From Marinobacter sp. 2_MG-2023 (GTDB lineage Bacteria; Pseudomonadota; Gammaproteobacteria; Pseudomonadales; Oleiphilaceae): a stretch of DNA of 64,000 bases. The DNA lies in NCBI RefSeq assembly GCF_030546935.1, contig NZ_JAUOPH010000001.1, positions 682,001 through 746,000 of the forward strand. The letters are read 5' to 3'. A model generated the notes under the pieces. That model ran no database searches. It was given only the letters and a program-made list of their open reading frames with translations, and was not told the DNA's origin. Shown piece by piece: positions 9,221 through 18,880 of the stretch (positions are counted from its first letter, which is position 1; the number at the start of each line of letters is the position of its first letter). Position numbers and translations under genes: made by a program.

Positions 9221-10504
9221 TTGGACGGTACATCGCTTACTGCGCTGTCGATTATTCTCGTCGGGCTGATCATGCTGTCGGCATTTTTCTCCAGCTCTGA
9301 AACCGGCATGATGTCACTCAACCGGTATCGCCTCAAACACATGGCGAAAACCGGCCATAAAGGCGCAAAACGGGCACAGGGGTTGCTGCAGCGCACCGAT
9401 CAACTTATCGGCATCATTCTTATTGGCAACAACTTCGTCAATATCCTGGCGTCGTCTATCGCCACGGTCATTGCAATCCGCATTTGGGGCGATGCCGGCA
9501 TAGCCATTGCGACATTGCTCCTGACGATCGTTATCCTTATTTTTGCCGAAGTCACACCCAAGACCCTGGCCTCCCTGTTTCCGGAAAAAATCGCATTCCC
9601 GGCGAGCTACGTGCTCGGCCCGCTCCTGAAGGTTCTATACCCGATCGTTTGGGCCGTGAACCTGTTCACAGGAGCCATCCTGAGAATTTTGAGAATTTCT
9701 CCGAATGACGCGGCCAGCGACCACCTGAGCCGGGAAGAGCTAAGAACTCTGGTGAACGAAGCCGGCGCACTGATTCCAGCGAAGCACAAAGATATGCTTG
9801 TGAGCATCCTGGACCTGGAGAAAGTGACGGTAAACGACATCATGGTGCCGCGAAACGAAGTCTCCGGCATAGACCTGGACGACGACACGGACACTATTTT
9901 GCGCCAACTGAGGAACAGCCAGCATACCCGACTGCCGGTTTTCAAAGGCGACATCAATGACATTCAGGGCATTCTGCACCTACGCAGCGCAACCAAATTA
10001 CTGCAAGAGGAAGAAATCAATAAAGCCATGATCATGCAGCTCTGCCAGGAACCCTACTTCATTCCTGAAAGTACCCCGCTGAACACTCAGCTCATCAACT
10101 TCCAGAAAGGCAAGCGTCGTTTCGGGATAGTTGTGGACGAATATGGCGATGTACTCGGGCTCGCTACCCTGGAGGACATTCTCGAAGAGATTGTTGGCGA
10201 GTTCACAACGGATTATGCGGCGACGAGTCCCGACATCATTCCGCAGGAGGACGGCACCTTCATTATTGACGGCACGACCGCCGTACGCACCATCAACAAG
10301 ACTCTGGGATGGAAACTGCCTACAGACGGCCCGAAAACCTTGAACGGCCTTATTACAGAAACCCTTGAAAATATTCCGGACACCAACGTTTGCCTGAAAG
10401 TAGACGGGCATCGGGTCGAAGTTCTCCAAATCAAGGACAATGTTGTAAAAGCAGCGATCGTACATCCGAAAAAGCGCAAAAAACGCGCGCTATCCATGGC
10501 CTGA
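9221..10504 (+). CDS. CNNM/CorC-type transporter (DUF21, two CBS, CorC domain)
   Basis: Membrane protein of the HlyC/CorC (CNNM) family, linked to Mg2+ or Co2+ export in relatives such as E. coli YfjD. The DUF21 membrane domain (about 1-190) has SSETGMMSLNRYRLKH, then come two CBS domains (about 205-325, starting VNDIMVPRNEVSGID) and the C-terminal CorC/HlyC domain. The start is a TTG at 9221 with AAGGA ten bases before it. The substrate is not shown by the sequence. Follows ypjD with an 82-bp gap. Confidence 0.85.
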   Translation: MDGTSLTALSIILVGLIMLSAFFSSSETGMMSLNRYRLKHMAKTGHKGAKRAQGLLQRTDQLIGIILIGNNFVNILASSIATVIAIRIWGDAGIAIATLLLTIVILIFAEVTPKTLASLFPEKIAFPASYVLGPLLKVLYPIVWAVNLFTGAILRILRISPNDAASDHLSREELRTLVNEAGALIPAKHKDMLVSILDLEKVTVNDIMVPRNEVSGIDLDDDTDTILRQLRNSQHTRLPVFKGDINDIQGILHLRSATKLLQEEEINKAMIMQLCQEPYFIPESTPLNTQLINFQKGKRRFGIVVDEYGDVLGLATLEDILEEIVGEFTTDYAATSPDIIPQEDGTFIIDGTTAVRTINKTLGWKLPTDGPKTLNGLITETLENIPDTNVCLKVDGHRVEVLQIKDNVVKAAIVHPKKRKKRALSMA

Positions 10505-10656
10505 CAATTCCCTTTCCGGTCAGGCTTGATAGACGTTCCGGTTATAGCGCAGCCTCTTCTTGGAAGATCAAAATTTAACCATCTCCTTGACGCATATCAA
10601 ACTACCACCAACACTGAGGGTGAGTTCAAAAAATAATAATCGCAAGGAGCTTGTCC

Positions 10657-11259
10657 ATGAGTCTGACACATACCTTTGGCCTTCTGACCCACCCTGACGA
10701 GCAGTGGGAGGCGATTCGAAAAGAATCCGAATCTGTTACTCGCCTATACACGGGACACGTATTACTTCTCGCACTTATACCTGCTCTTGCAGGCTTCATC
10801 GGAACCACTCAAGTAGGCTGGCAAATCGGTGATGGCCAAGTTACGCGCCTCTCTGTCGATAGCGCGCTTAGCCTGTCCGTGCTGTTCTACGCGGCCATGC
10901 TGGCCGGCATCTTCATTCTCGGCAAGTTCATTGATTTTTTTGCAGCAACTTACGACGCGGCGGATCAGGCACCAAGGGGGGTTACAATGGCCGCCTACAC
11001 CGCCACACCCATGTTCCTGATAGGCGTTATCGCAGCTTACCCGAACATCTGGATAAATATGCTGGCCGGGCTCGTTGCTATCGCGTACGCGGTGTACCTG
11101 CTTTATGAAGGCCTACCCATCCTGATGAAAATTCCGGAAGAGCGCGGATTCATGTTTGCCACAGCTGTACTTACCGTAGGGCTTGTGATGTTTGTTGCAC
11201 TACTTGCTATCAGCGTCGTGATCTGGAGCGTAGGAATCGGTCCGATTTACGTATCATGA
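10657..11259 (+). CDS. Yip1 family membrane protein
   Basis: 200-aa membrane protein with five predicted membrane segments. The N-terminal part (THTFGLLTHPDEQWEAIR) and the later membrane core look like the bacterial Yip1 family, whose function is unknown. AAGGAG lies directly before the ATG at 10657. It is a single-gene unit closed by a strong terminator at 11294. Confidence 0.75.
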   Translation: MSLTHTFGLLTHPDEQWEAIRKESESVTRLYTGHVLLLALIPALAGFIGTTQVGWQIGDGQVTRLSVDSALSLSVLFYAAMLAGIFILGKFIDFFAATYDAADQAPRGVTMAAYTATPMFLIGVIAAYPNIWINMLAGLVAIAYAVYLLYEGLPILMKIPEERGFMFATAVLTVGLVMFVALLAISVVIWSVGIGPIYVS

Positions 11260-11293
11260 AGGTTAGAGCCCGGCATTCGTGTCAGTAAACCAG

Positions 11294-11327
11294 AAAGGGT
11301 GCTCCATGGGAGCACCCTTTATTTTTT
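11294..11327 (+). terminator. Rho-independent terminator behind Yip1-family gene
   Basis: AAAGGGTGCTCC pairs perfectly with GGAGCACCCTTT around a 3-base loop, followed by ATTTTTT. It starts 35 bp after the stop codon. Confidence 0.93.
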
Positions 11328-11476
11328 AGAATAAGCACTCGGGTTAGTTTTTATTCATGTTAACGCAACCCAAAATGCGGTAAATTTAATCTATAATCAA
11401 GAATTAGCCCTATAATCAAAAAATAGATAGTCAAGCTCGGTCATGTACCCGGTTGAGCCGTAAACAGGAGTCGGCC

Positions 11477-13675
11477 ATGAATAAGCAGTCCGGCATACAT
11501 TACCTCCGTGAGCACAGAGAGGCAGGAAGCAACCAGCCGGTTCCTGTGGAGGTCACACGCATCCGCGACACCGTTGTTGCCGGATTGGGTGACCTGTTGC
11601 AAGGCGCTTTTGATGCCGTTGATGATTCGCTGTTCGAGCTGGCCAACAACGCCCGCAGCAACAATGAACAGAATCGCTATTTTGAAGCCATGCGGGAAAT
11701 TCGCATCAAGCGAAAAGGTGTAGAGCGCCACTTCCAGAATACAGTTGCGCAGTTTTTTTCCAACCCACCTCATACTGGCTCATTTCAAGAAGACGCCCTT
11801 GGGCGGCAGGCAAATGCGGACAACCTCGCACTGGTCGGTAATGATGACCTCGAAGAACAGGTTGCGCTGAACGCCATGATCACCAAAGCCAAGGCGCATT
11901 TTCAGGGGCCTCTTTTGCAGCTCCAGACCCGCTTCAGCCAGGTCTACGAAGGCGCTACTGACGAAGCGCCGGTAAACCCCATGGCGCCAGAGCACCTGTG
12001 CAGTGCCTTTACTGAAGCCATTCAGGCCCTGGAAATTCAGATCCGCGAACGCTTAATCCTGCTCAAGCAGTTTGATCGATACGTTGTATCCAACCTGGGC
12101 ATGCTTCTGGATGAGGCGAACAGAATTCTTATTCAGGCAGGTGTTATCCCGAATTTCCGTTATCACGGCAAAACCGGAGAACAGCACGTTGCACCTGACG
12201 GCCAATCGACCGCCCAGGCTCCGGACGGATCAGAGGAAAACCGCCGGGAGGCCGCAGAAGGCAGCAATGCCGTCTTTGAACAGATTCATCAGTTACTGGC
12301 CCGTCAGCGGGCGAACGCAGGTATACCATCCCGGCAGAATGATCCAAATATCCGGATTATCGGGGGGAATGAACTGGCAAGTTTGCTGGCATCATTGCCC
12401 TTCTCTACTCAGGATACTGACACAGGAAACAACCTCAGCGAGGGTGAGCCGCTTACCATTGATGTTCGCGATGTGGTGCAACAGATTCTTGCCCAGGCTA
12501 ATACCAGCGATGGCAAAAAGCCCGCACTCAAAGAGGTCGATGAGGATCTGATCAACCTTGTTTCCATGCTTTTTGAGTTCATCCTCGATGACTACAATCT
12601 CTCTGCCCCGGTTCAGGTTCTGATAAGCAGACTGCAGATACCTATACTCAAGGTCGTCATAAAAGATAAGAGCTTTTTCAGCAAGACCACACACCCTGCG
12701 CGAAAGCTGCTTAACGCTCTTGCCCGTGCAGGCATCGGCTGGAGCAACAGCGACGAGAAAGCCAGAGACAAGCTTTACGATAAGATTCACGGGATCGTGC
12801 AGAGGATCCTTAACGAGTTCGACGGAGACATCGTCTTATTTGAAACGCTTAACGATGAGTTTGAAGAGTTTCTGGCCCGGGAAAATCGTAAAGCATCTCT
12901 CGTAGAACAACGTACTCGTGAATCAGAGCGGGGGCGCATCAAGTCCCAGAAAGCACAGGAACTGGTAGACCGGGTTATCAAAGAACGCGTAGCCCGTTAT
13001 CGGCTACCGGAGCCTACTTATAACATTCTGGTCAATGGCTGGAGCCGCGTTATGTTCCTGGCCTATCTTCGTGACGACGTGGAGCACCGCTGGCAGGAAA
13101 GCGTGAAAGTTGTTGATGACCTGATCTGGTGCCTCCATCCACATCAGGAAGACGCAGAAAGGGATCAGTGGGTTCGCGTTGTGCCCGGCCTCCTCAAGTC
13201 ACTGCGCGCTGGGCTGGAAGAGGTTTCGTATAACGCCTCGAAACTTGACCAGACCATGAGCCAGCTCAAGCACGAACTGGCGGAGGCCTTCCGTGCGAGC
13301 TCCAGTGCAGAGCTTGTTGAGGAATCTCCGACACAGGAGCCTGAGCAGGATGACCTCAAGAGCCATATGCAGCCTCAGCCCGAGGATGCGGCCATCGCTG
13401 AGTTTGTTGCACAGATCGACGGCATCGAGATAGGCAATTGGGTGGAGTTCCGTCTGGTAAATGGGGCAAGTTTCCGGTGCAAGCTCTCGGCGATCATTGA
13501 AGAAGCCGACTGCTTCGTCTTTGTTAATCGCATGGGCCTGAAAGTCATTGAAAAGACACGCGTTGAACTTGCCCACGAAATGCGGCGTGGAAGAATGACT
13601 CTGCTGGAACAAGGCGCATTCATTGATCGGGCACTGGACGCCGTTGTCGGCTCCCTGCGCAGCAAAACTGCCTGA
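11477..13675 (+). CDS. DUF1631 family protein
   Basis: Large (732 aa) soluble protein of unknown function, of the type annotated as DUF1631 in gammaproteobacteria. It is mostly helical with charged stretches. The C-terminal 80 residues (from about GIEIGNWVEFRLVNG) look like the small beta domain that ends this family. The ATG at 11477 follows ACAGGAG and is better than the TTG at 11453. Upstream (11391-11400 and 11410-11419) the 10-mer CTATAATCAA occurs twice, 19 bp apart, which may be part of its promoter region. It stands alone. Confidence 0.72.
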   Translation: MNKQSGIHYLREHREAGSNQPVPVEVTRIRDTVVAGLGDLLQGAFDAVDDSLFELANNARSNNEQNRYFEAMREIRIKRKGVERHFQNTVAQFFSNPPHTGSFQEDALGRQANADNLALVGNDDLEEQVALNAMITKAKAHFQGPLLQLQTRFSQVYEGATDEAPVNPMAPEHLCSAFTEAIQALEIQIRERLILLKQFDRYVVSNLGMLLDEANRILIQAGVIPNFRYHGKTGEQHVAPDGQSTAQAPDGSEENRREAAEGSNAVFEQIHQLLARQRANAGIPSRQNDPNIRIIGGNELASLLASLPFSTQDTDTGNNLSEGEPLTIDVRDVVQQILAQANTSDGKKPALKEVDEDLINLVSMLFEFILDDYNLSAPVQVLISRLQIPILKVVIKDKSFFSKTTHPARKLLNALARAGIGWSNSDEKARDKLYDKIHGIVQRILNEFDGDIVLFETLNDEFEEFLARENRKASLVEQRTRESERGRIKSQKAQELVDRVIKERVARYRLPEPTYNILVNGWSRVMFLAYLRDDVEHRWQESVKVVDDLIWCLHPHQEDAERDQWVRVVPGLLKSLRAGLEEVSYNASKLDQTMSQLKHELAEAFRASSSAELVEESPTQEPEQDDLKSHMQPQPEDAAIAEFVAQIDGIEIGNWVEFRLVNGASFRCKLSAIIEEADCFVFVNRMGLKVIEKTRVELAHEMRRGRMTLLEQGAFIDRALDAVVGSLRSKTA

Positions 13676-13759
13676 ACCGGCGCGGATCCTCGGTTAACCT
13701 GAGGGTCCGCAGATTCGGCGCAGCTGATCATCCGGTAATAATGGAGTAACCTGAGGTCA

Positions 13760-14509
13760 ATGCTGGAACATGGCAGCAACAATAGCCTTCCGGCGAAGTA
13801 TCGGATCGCGCTCGCCCTATCAACCGCTTTCCTGATTCACACGCTGTTGCTATCTGGCATTCCTTACGTCGTTCCGGATCCTCCGGTCAATCACCGACAG
13901 CAACTCGAACTCGAACTGGTCGCAGCGGGCATTGCTCCCGAGACCCCGCCATCTATCTATACGACAGACCGAGACGGGAAAAACCTCGTGCGCAATCCAC
14001 CATTTGAGGCTACGCCAGACCAAAGCGAACCATCGCAGCAAAAACCCGTGCTGACAGCCAACCGCTCTGAGCAAAAGATCACCGCAGCTGAACTCGCGAA
14101 GCCCGCAACACCCTCACGCCCTGCACACAAGCCATCAAAATCTGGCGCCCGCAAGCAGTCGCCAGACAGCCAAAGCAAAGAAAACACGACCAGAATTACG
14201 CAATCGCCTTCCGAACAGGATCCTTACCTGATCAAACTTGCCATGCACCTGGCTACGCAGCTTGAAAGCCGGCGCATACCTGCCATCAGGGAATTGACTC
14301 ATTCGCACAGCATGGAGATGGAACTTCGTCTACTGGGGAATGGAGCACTTACCAGAGTGAGAGTAATCAAATCGACAGGTATCGAGCAGATAGATACCGC
14401 AGCATACCGGGCCGCACTTGCTGCCAGCCCCTACCCTGAACCACCGCCCGATGAGAACGGAAAGAGCCGCTTCGAAGTTAAACTGGTGTTTGCTCCGTCG
14501 CGGCTCTGA
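13760..14509 (+). CDS. TonB-like energy transducer protein
   Basis: 249-aa protein with one N-terminal membrane segment (IALALSTAFLIHTLLLSGIP), a long Pro/Ser/Lys-rich linker (about 60-150) and a C-terminal TonB-type domain (about 170-249, with LRLLGNGALTRVRVIKSTG and YPEPPPDENGKSRFEVKLVF). It would span the periplasm and pass energy to an outer membrane partner, but no exbB, exbD or receptor gene is close by. GAGG lies shortly before the ATG. Convergent with grxD. Confidence 0.72.
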   Translation: MLEHGSNNSLPAKYRIALALSTAFLIHTLLLSGIPYVVPDPPVNHRQQLELELVAAGIAPETPPSIYTTDRDGKNLVRNPPFEATPDQSEPSQQKPVLTANRSEQKITAAELAKPATPSRPAHKPSKSGARKQSPDSQSKENTTRITQSPSEQDPYLIKLAMHLATQLESRRIPAIRELTHSHSMEMELRLLGNGALTRVRVIKSTGIEQIDTAAYRAALAASPYPEPPPDENGKSRFEVKLVFAPSRL

Positions 14510-14525
14510 AAAGCAGAAAAGATAA

Positions 14526-14852
14526 TCAGGCTTCAGTCTGTTTGGCAGCCTCTTTGACCAGCTTCGCCAACTCACCGTTCTCAGACATTTCCATAATAAT
14601 GTCACAGCCACCTACCAACTCGCCGTTAACATACAGCTGAGGGTAAGTAGGCCAGCTTGAATAAACTTTCAGGCCTTCGCGCAACTCCTGATTATCAAGA
14701 ATATTAACGAATGCAAAACGTTCGCCGCACGCCATCAGAGCCTGTGACGTTTTGGCAGAAAAACCGCACTGAGGAGCCTGAGGCGACCCCTTCATGTATA
14801 GGATAATCGGGTTTTCCGAGAGCTGCGATTTAATGGTTTCGTTGATGTCCAT
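14526..14852 (-). CDS. grxD: Monothiol glutaredoxin Grx4
   Basis: Monothiol glutaredoxin that binds and delivers [2Fe-2S] clusters, usually with BolA. The 108-aa product carries the CGFS signature (SPQAPQCGFSAKTSQAL), then the TVP-equivalent segment WPTYPQLYVNGELVGGCDI. Two start codons are possible (14858 and 14852); the ATG at 14852 has the better distance to AAGGTG. Confidence 0.94.
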   Translation of the reverse strand: MDINETIKSQLSENPIILYMKGSPQAPQCGFSAKTSQALMACGERFAFVNILDNQELREGLKVYSSWPTYPQLYVNGELVGGCDIIMEMSENGELAKLVKEAAKQTEA

Positions 14853-15095
14853 GAACATTCACCTTTAATTGAAAACGGAACAGTGTCTTGCGCTTTCTTA
14901 CGCTGTTGCATCTGATCTATTGAAAACCATTGTACACTTCTGGCGAGCCCCTCAACAAACTCTGCAATTTGACGCAGAGCAAGCCCCCAAACCGCAGCGT
15001 TGTCATCAATGGCGCGAAGGGCTAGACTTGATGCCCCCTTTTTTCATCAATAACTTTTCACTCATCCAAGGCTTCATTACGGTAAGGGCCATCCT

Positions 15096-16010
15096 ATGGC
15101 AGCAAGGCATTTTCTGACACTGAATGACATGACCACCAACGAGCTGGAGAGCCTTGTGGATCATGGAACCAGGCTCCGGAACGAATGGCGCCAAGGCAAG
15201 GTAAGGGACTCACTTAAAAATCGCGTGCTGGCGATGATTTTTGAAAAGTCCTCAACTCGCACCCGAGTCTCGTTCGAAGCGGGTATGACCCAACTGGGTG
15301 GCTCTGCAATGTTTCTTTCTCCACGGGACACGCAGTTGGGCCGCGGGGAACCTATAGAAGACTCTGCGATCGTCATCTCCAGCATGGTGGATGCCGTGAT
15401 GATCCGCACCTTTGCTCATGAAACCGTTGAAAAGTTTGCAAAAGCATCACGGGCACCGGTTATAAACGCGTTGACCGATGATTTCCACCCCTGCCAGTTG
15501 TTGGCCGATATGCAGACTTACCGCGAGCATCGCGGCAGCATTAGAGGCGCCACGGTGGCCTGGATTGGTGATGGCAATAATATGTGTCACTCCTACATTA
15601 ATGCAGCCACACAGTTCGATTTTCACCTGAACATCGCAACGCCCGAAGGTTACGAGCCAGATCCAGAACTGGTGAAGGCCCACAGTGACCGAGTCACACT
15701 CATGCGTGAGCCAGCGGACGCTGCGCGCAACGCAAACCTGCTGGTTACCGATGTATGGGCTTCGATGGGCCAGGAAGATGAACAGAAGGCCCGTGAGAAA
15801 GCGTTCAGCAACTATCAGATCAACCAGGCGCTGATGGCTGTAGCGGAAAAAGACGCACTGCTTATGCACTGTCTGCCCGCTCACCGTGGTGAGGAAATTT
15901 CTGCTGATATGATAGAGCACCCGAATTCCGTCATCTGGGACGAAGCCGAAAACCGGCTTCACGCCCAGAAAGCCCTGCTGGAATTCCTGATCCTGAACCG
16001 CCTGGACTAA
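15096..16010 (+). CDS. argF: Ornithine carbamoyltransferase
   Basis: Makes citrulline from ornithine and carbamoyl phosphate in arginine synthesis. The 304-aa product has the carbamoyl-phosphate site [10 protein letters not shown] (about 52-61), the second-substrate motif [14 protein letters not shown], and [11 protein letters not shown] near the C-terminus. The other arg genes are not here. Followed after 5 bp by an ABC ATPase gene. Confidence 0.95.
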   Translation: MAARHFLTLNDMTTNELESLVDHGTRLRNEWRQGKVRDSLKNRVLAMIFEKSSTRTRVSFEAGMTQLGGSAMFLSPRDTQLGRGEPIEDSAIVISSMVDAVMIRTFAHETVEKFAKASRAPVINALTDDFHPCQLLADMQTYREHRGSIRGATVAWIGDGNNMCHSYINAATQFDFHLNIATPEGYEPDPELVKAHSDRVTLMREPADAARNANLLVTDVWASMGQEDEQKAREKAFSNYQINQALMAVAEKDALLMHCLPAHRGEEISADMIEHPNSVIWDEAENRLHAQKALLEFLILNRLD

Positions 16011-16015
16011 GATTT

Positions 16016-17089
16016 ATGAGCTCGCCCGACAACACCGCTCACAACTGGTTGCTCGAAGTAAACAATCTGACCTGTGGATACGGCGGAGACGCTGTTGTAA
16101 AAGACGTCAACTTCGCACTCAGCCACGGAGATATCGGCTGCTTGCTCGGGCCCAGCGGTTGCGGAAAAAGTACGATATTGCGGGCTTTGGCAGGCTTTCT
16201 TCCGCTGACCGGCGGTGAGATACGCCTGCAATCCCAACAGATAAGCCTGCCCGGAAGAACACTGGCGCCCGAAAAGCGTCGCATCGGTATGGTTTTCCAG
16301 GACTATGCTCTGTTTCCACATTTGAGCATCGCCGACAACGTGGGCTTCGGATTACGCGGGCTGGACAAAGCCGAGAAGCGGCAGAAAGTTATGGACCTGC
16401 TTCACGTTGTCCACTTGCAGGATCTGGCAGACAACTACCCCCATGAACTTTCCGGCGGCCAGCAGCAAAGGGTTGCCCTCGCGCGGGCGCTCGCCCCTGA
16501 GCCGACACTGATTCTGCTCGATGAACCCTTCTCCAACCTAGACACAGACCTGCGCCGCAGGCTCAGCCTCGACGTTCGTGAAATCCTGAAAACCCTTGGC
16601 ATCAGCGCCATTCTGGTGACTCACGATCAGCAGGAAGCCTTCGCAATGTGCGACCAGGTAGCCGTACTACAAAGTGGCAAGATCCAGCAGTGGGACGTGC
16701 CTTACAACCTCTACCATGAGCCAGTGAATCGCTTTGTGGCAAGCTTTGTGGGACAAGGTGGATTTATACCGGGCAAAGCCGTGGGGCCGGACATCATAGA
16801 GTCTGAACTGGGTATCATTCACGGAAACCGGGCCTACAAGTGGCCTCCCGGCACTCTGGTAGACGTGCTTATCCGGCCTGATGACATTGTCTACGATGCG
16901 GAATCAGACCTGCGCCCGAAAGTGGTGGAGAAGACCTTTGCGGGCACCTCCACGCTTTACCGGTTCCGCTGCTCTGAAGATACCGAATTTGAGGCACTGT
17001 TCAGAAGTCATCTGGACTTTCACCTGGGCGAGACAGTACCGGTGCGGGTCGAAGCCGACCACCTCATCGCTTTCGAACGCAACAGCTGA
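16016..17089 (+). CDS. Orphan ABC transporter ATPase, FbpC/PotA-like
   Basis: 357-aa ABC ATPase of the iron(III)/spermidine importer type. Walker A GPSGCGKST (about 45), Q-loop VFQDYALFPHL, signature LSGGQQQRVALARAL, Walker B LILLDEPFSNLD and the switch His (TH) are intact. A C-terminal TOBE-like region follows (about 250-357). Only 5 bp separate it from argF. No permease or binding protein is near, so it either serves subunits coded elsewhere or has another role. Substrate unknown. Confidence 0.85.
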   Translation: MSSPDNTAHNWLLEVNNLTCGYGGDAVVKDVNFALSHGDIGCLLGPSGCGKSTILRALAGFLPLTGGEIRLQSQQISLPGRTLAPEKRRIGMVFQDYALFPHLSIADNVGFGLRGLDKAEKRQKVMDLLHVVHLQDLADNYPHELSGGQQQRVALARALAPEPTLILLDEPFSNLDTDLRRRLSLDVREILKTLGISAILVTHDQQEAFAMCDQVAVLQSGKIQQWDVPYNLYHEPVNRFVASFVGQGGFIPGKAVGPDIIESELGIIHGNRAYKWPPGTLVDVLIRPDDIVYDAESDLRPKVVEKTFAGTSTLYRFRCSEDTEFEALFRSHLDFHLGETVPVRVEADHLIAFERNS

Positions 17090-17097
17090 TCAAAGGA

Positions 17098-18579
17098 TCA
17101 GTTGTTGCTGACCCTCTCTATCGCATCCAGCCAGCCCGCGTACAACGATTCACGCAGCGCGGGGCGCATTTCTGAGTGGAACTGCCGCTCACACTCCCAG
17201 AGTTCCGCAATCTGCTCCAGGCTCTCATAAACACCGGTTTGCAGGCCGGCAAGATAAGCCGCGCCTAAAGCCGTCGTTTCTGTGACCCGGGGGCGATCAA
17301 CCGTAACGTTCAGAATATCTGCCAGGAACTGCATCAGCCAGTCATTGACAACCATACCCCCGTCGACCCTTAGTGACCCCAGAGTTGCCCCGTCATTCAG
17401 AATTGCCCGGACCAGGTCCTTGGTCTGGTAACAGACAGATTGCAGCCCGGCCGTAACTATCTCACCAATCCCCGTATCCCGTGTCAGCCCCATGATGGCG
17501 CCACGAGCGTGCGGATCCCAGTGGGGAGCACCCAGCCCGGTAAACGCGGGCACCAGATAAACCGAATTTTCCACGCCCACGGTTTCCGCATGGACGGAGG
17601 ATTCGTTGGCATGGCTTATCAACTTCAAGCCGTCACGCAACCACTGCATGGCGGCGCCAGCCACAAATATACTGCCCTCCACCGCATAGCAGGGTTTGCC
17701 ACCAAGACGATAAGCCACTGTAGTTAGCAGGCGGTTCTCGGAGCGCACTGCTTTCGAGCCTGTATTGGCCACCAGAAAACACCCCGTGCCATAGGTGCTC
17801 TTGGCCATTCCTGGCTTGAAGCAGGCTTGCCCTATCAGTGCCGCCTGCTGATCACCCGCGATCCCGGCCACCATGACCGGCGCACCAAGCCAATGAGGCT
17901 CGATTTCACCAAAATCCGCCGCACTGTCGAGAACATCAGGCAACAACGAATACGGGACACGAAACAGCGATAGCAGCTCATCATCCCAACGCTGTTCATG
18001 AATATTGAACAGCGCAGTTCTGGACGCGTTGCTGGCGTCCGTATAGTGCGAGCGCCCTCCCGTCAGATTCCAGAGTAGCCAACTGTCTATCGTGCCGAAC
18101 GCAAGCTCACCAGCCTCGGCCCGAGCACGGGCACCTTCCACATTATCAAGTATCCACGCAATTTTTGTGGCAGAGAAGTAAGGATCGATCAGCAGGCCGG
18201 TACGCTCGACGACCGCGCTTTCATGGCCGTCGGTTTTAAGCTTGGTACACAGTGAGGCTGTGCGCCTGTCCTGCCAAACAATCGCGCGATGGATAGGCTT
18301 ACCTGTCGCCCGCTCCCAAATAACCGTAGTTTCGCGCTGGTTGGTAATGCCGATTCCTGCGAGTTCCGAGGCGTCAACTGAAGCCTGCTCAAGCGCACCT
18401 CGACATACACTGAGGGTGCTCTCCCAGATTTCGGTGGCGTCATGTTCAACCCTGCCGTCACTGGGAAAGTACTGGGGAAATTCCTGCTGATCTGCAGCAA
18501 CACTGGTACCACTCTGGTCGAACACGATCGCACGGGAACTGGTGGTGCCCTGATCAATGGCAAGCAGATATCGGGTCAT
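17098..18579 (-). CDS. glpK: Glycerol kinase
   Basis: Phosphorylates glycerol to glycerol-3-phosphate. The 493-aa FGGY-family protein starts [20 protein letters not shown]. It has [28 protein letters not shown], split here into SILR-like and WQDRRT segments, and the GYF-type C-terminal site [15 protein letters not shown]. No glpF, glpD or glpR lies beside it. Convergent with the ABC ATPase gene, 8 bp between stops. Confidence 0.95.
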   Translation of the reverse strand: MTRYLLAIDQGTTSSRAIVFDQSGTSVAADQQEFPQYFPSDGRVEHDATEIWESTLSVCRGALEQASVDASELAGIGITNQRETTVIWERATGKPIHRAIVWQDRRTASLCTKLKTDGHESAVVERTGLLIDPYFSATKIAWILDNVEGARARAEAGELAFGTIDSWLLWNLTGGRSHYTDASNASRTALFNIHEQRWDDELLSLFRVPYSLLPDVLDSAADFGEIEPHWLGAPVMVAGIAGDQQAALIGQACFKPGMAKSTYGTGCFLVANTGSKAVRSENRLLTTVAYRLGGKPCYAVEGSIFVAGAAMQWLRDGLKLISHANESSVHAETVGVENSVYLVPAFTGLGAPHWDPHARGAIMGLTRDTGIGEIVTAGLQSVCYQTKDLVRAILNDGATLGSLRVDGGMVVNDWLMQFLADILNVTVDRPRVTETTALGAAYLAGLQTGVYESLEQIAELWECERQFHSEMRPALRESLYAGWLDAIERVSNN

Positions 18580-18880
18580 TACGAATCCTGGCGTCTGATT
18601 GTTTACCGGATTCTAGCAGCAGGTTCCAGGAAATAAGAGCATTGGCGAGGATTCGGGAGAGAAACCCCGGAAAGAAGGTGCAGGGTATGCAAAAAAGAAA
18701 AAAAAGGACCGGAAACCGGCCCTCAAATGACGAATGAAACAAGGAAAATTCGTAAGAACCACAACGTAGAAGTCATCTCTTACAACCTGATTATCTGTTT
18801 CACCTGCAAAAAGTTCAGTAGTCCTTGTGTAGCCGCTTTGTTACATCAGGTGAGAGCCTGAGACCTGTCTCACACTCTCA
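18580..18880. other. Intergenic gap glpK / histidine kinase
   Basis: No gene seen. The stretch holds the terminator at 18691-18722 for the two-component operon and, on its left, the glpK upstream region, in which I recognise no clear promoter. Confidence 0.6.
18691..18722 (-). terminator. Rho-independent terminator behind the two-component operon
   Basis: On the minus strand GGGCCGG-TTT-CCGGTCC is followed by a run of ten T. It lies about 160 bp after the histidine kinase stop codon and well before glpK. Confidence 0.88.

Noticed and set aside
17083..17102. CTGATC-AAAG-GATCAG between ABC ATPase and glpK as a bidirectional terminator
   Set aside because: Only a 6-bp stem with low GC and no T-run.
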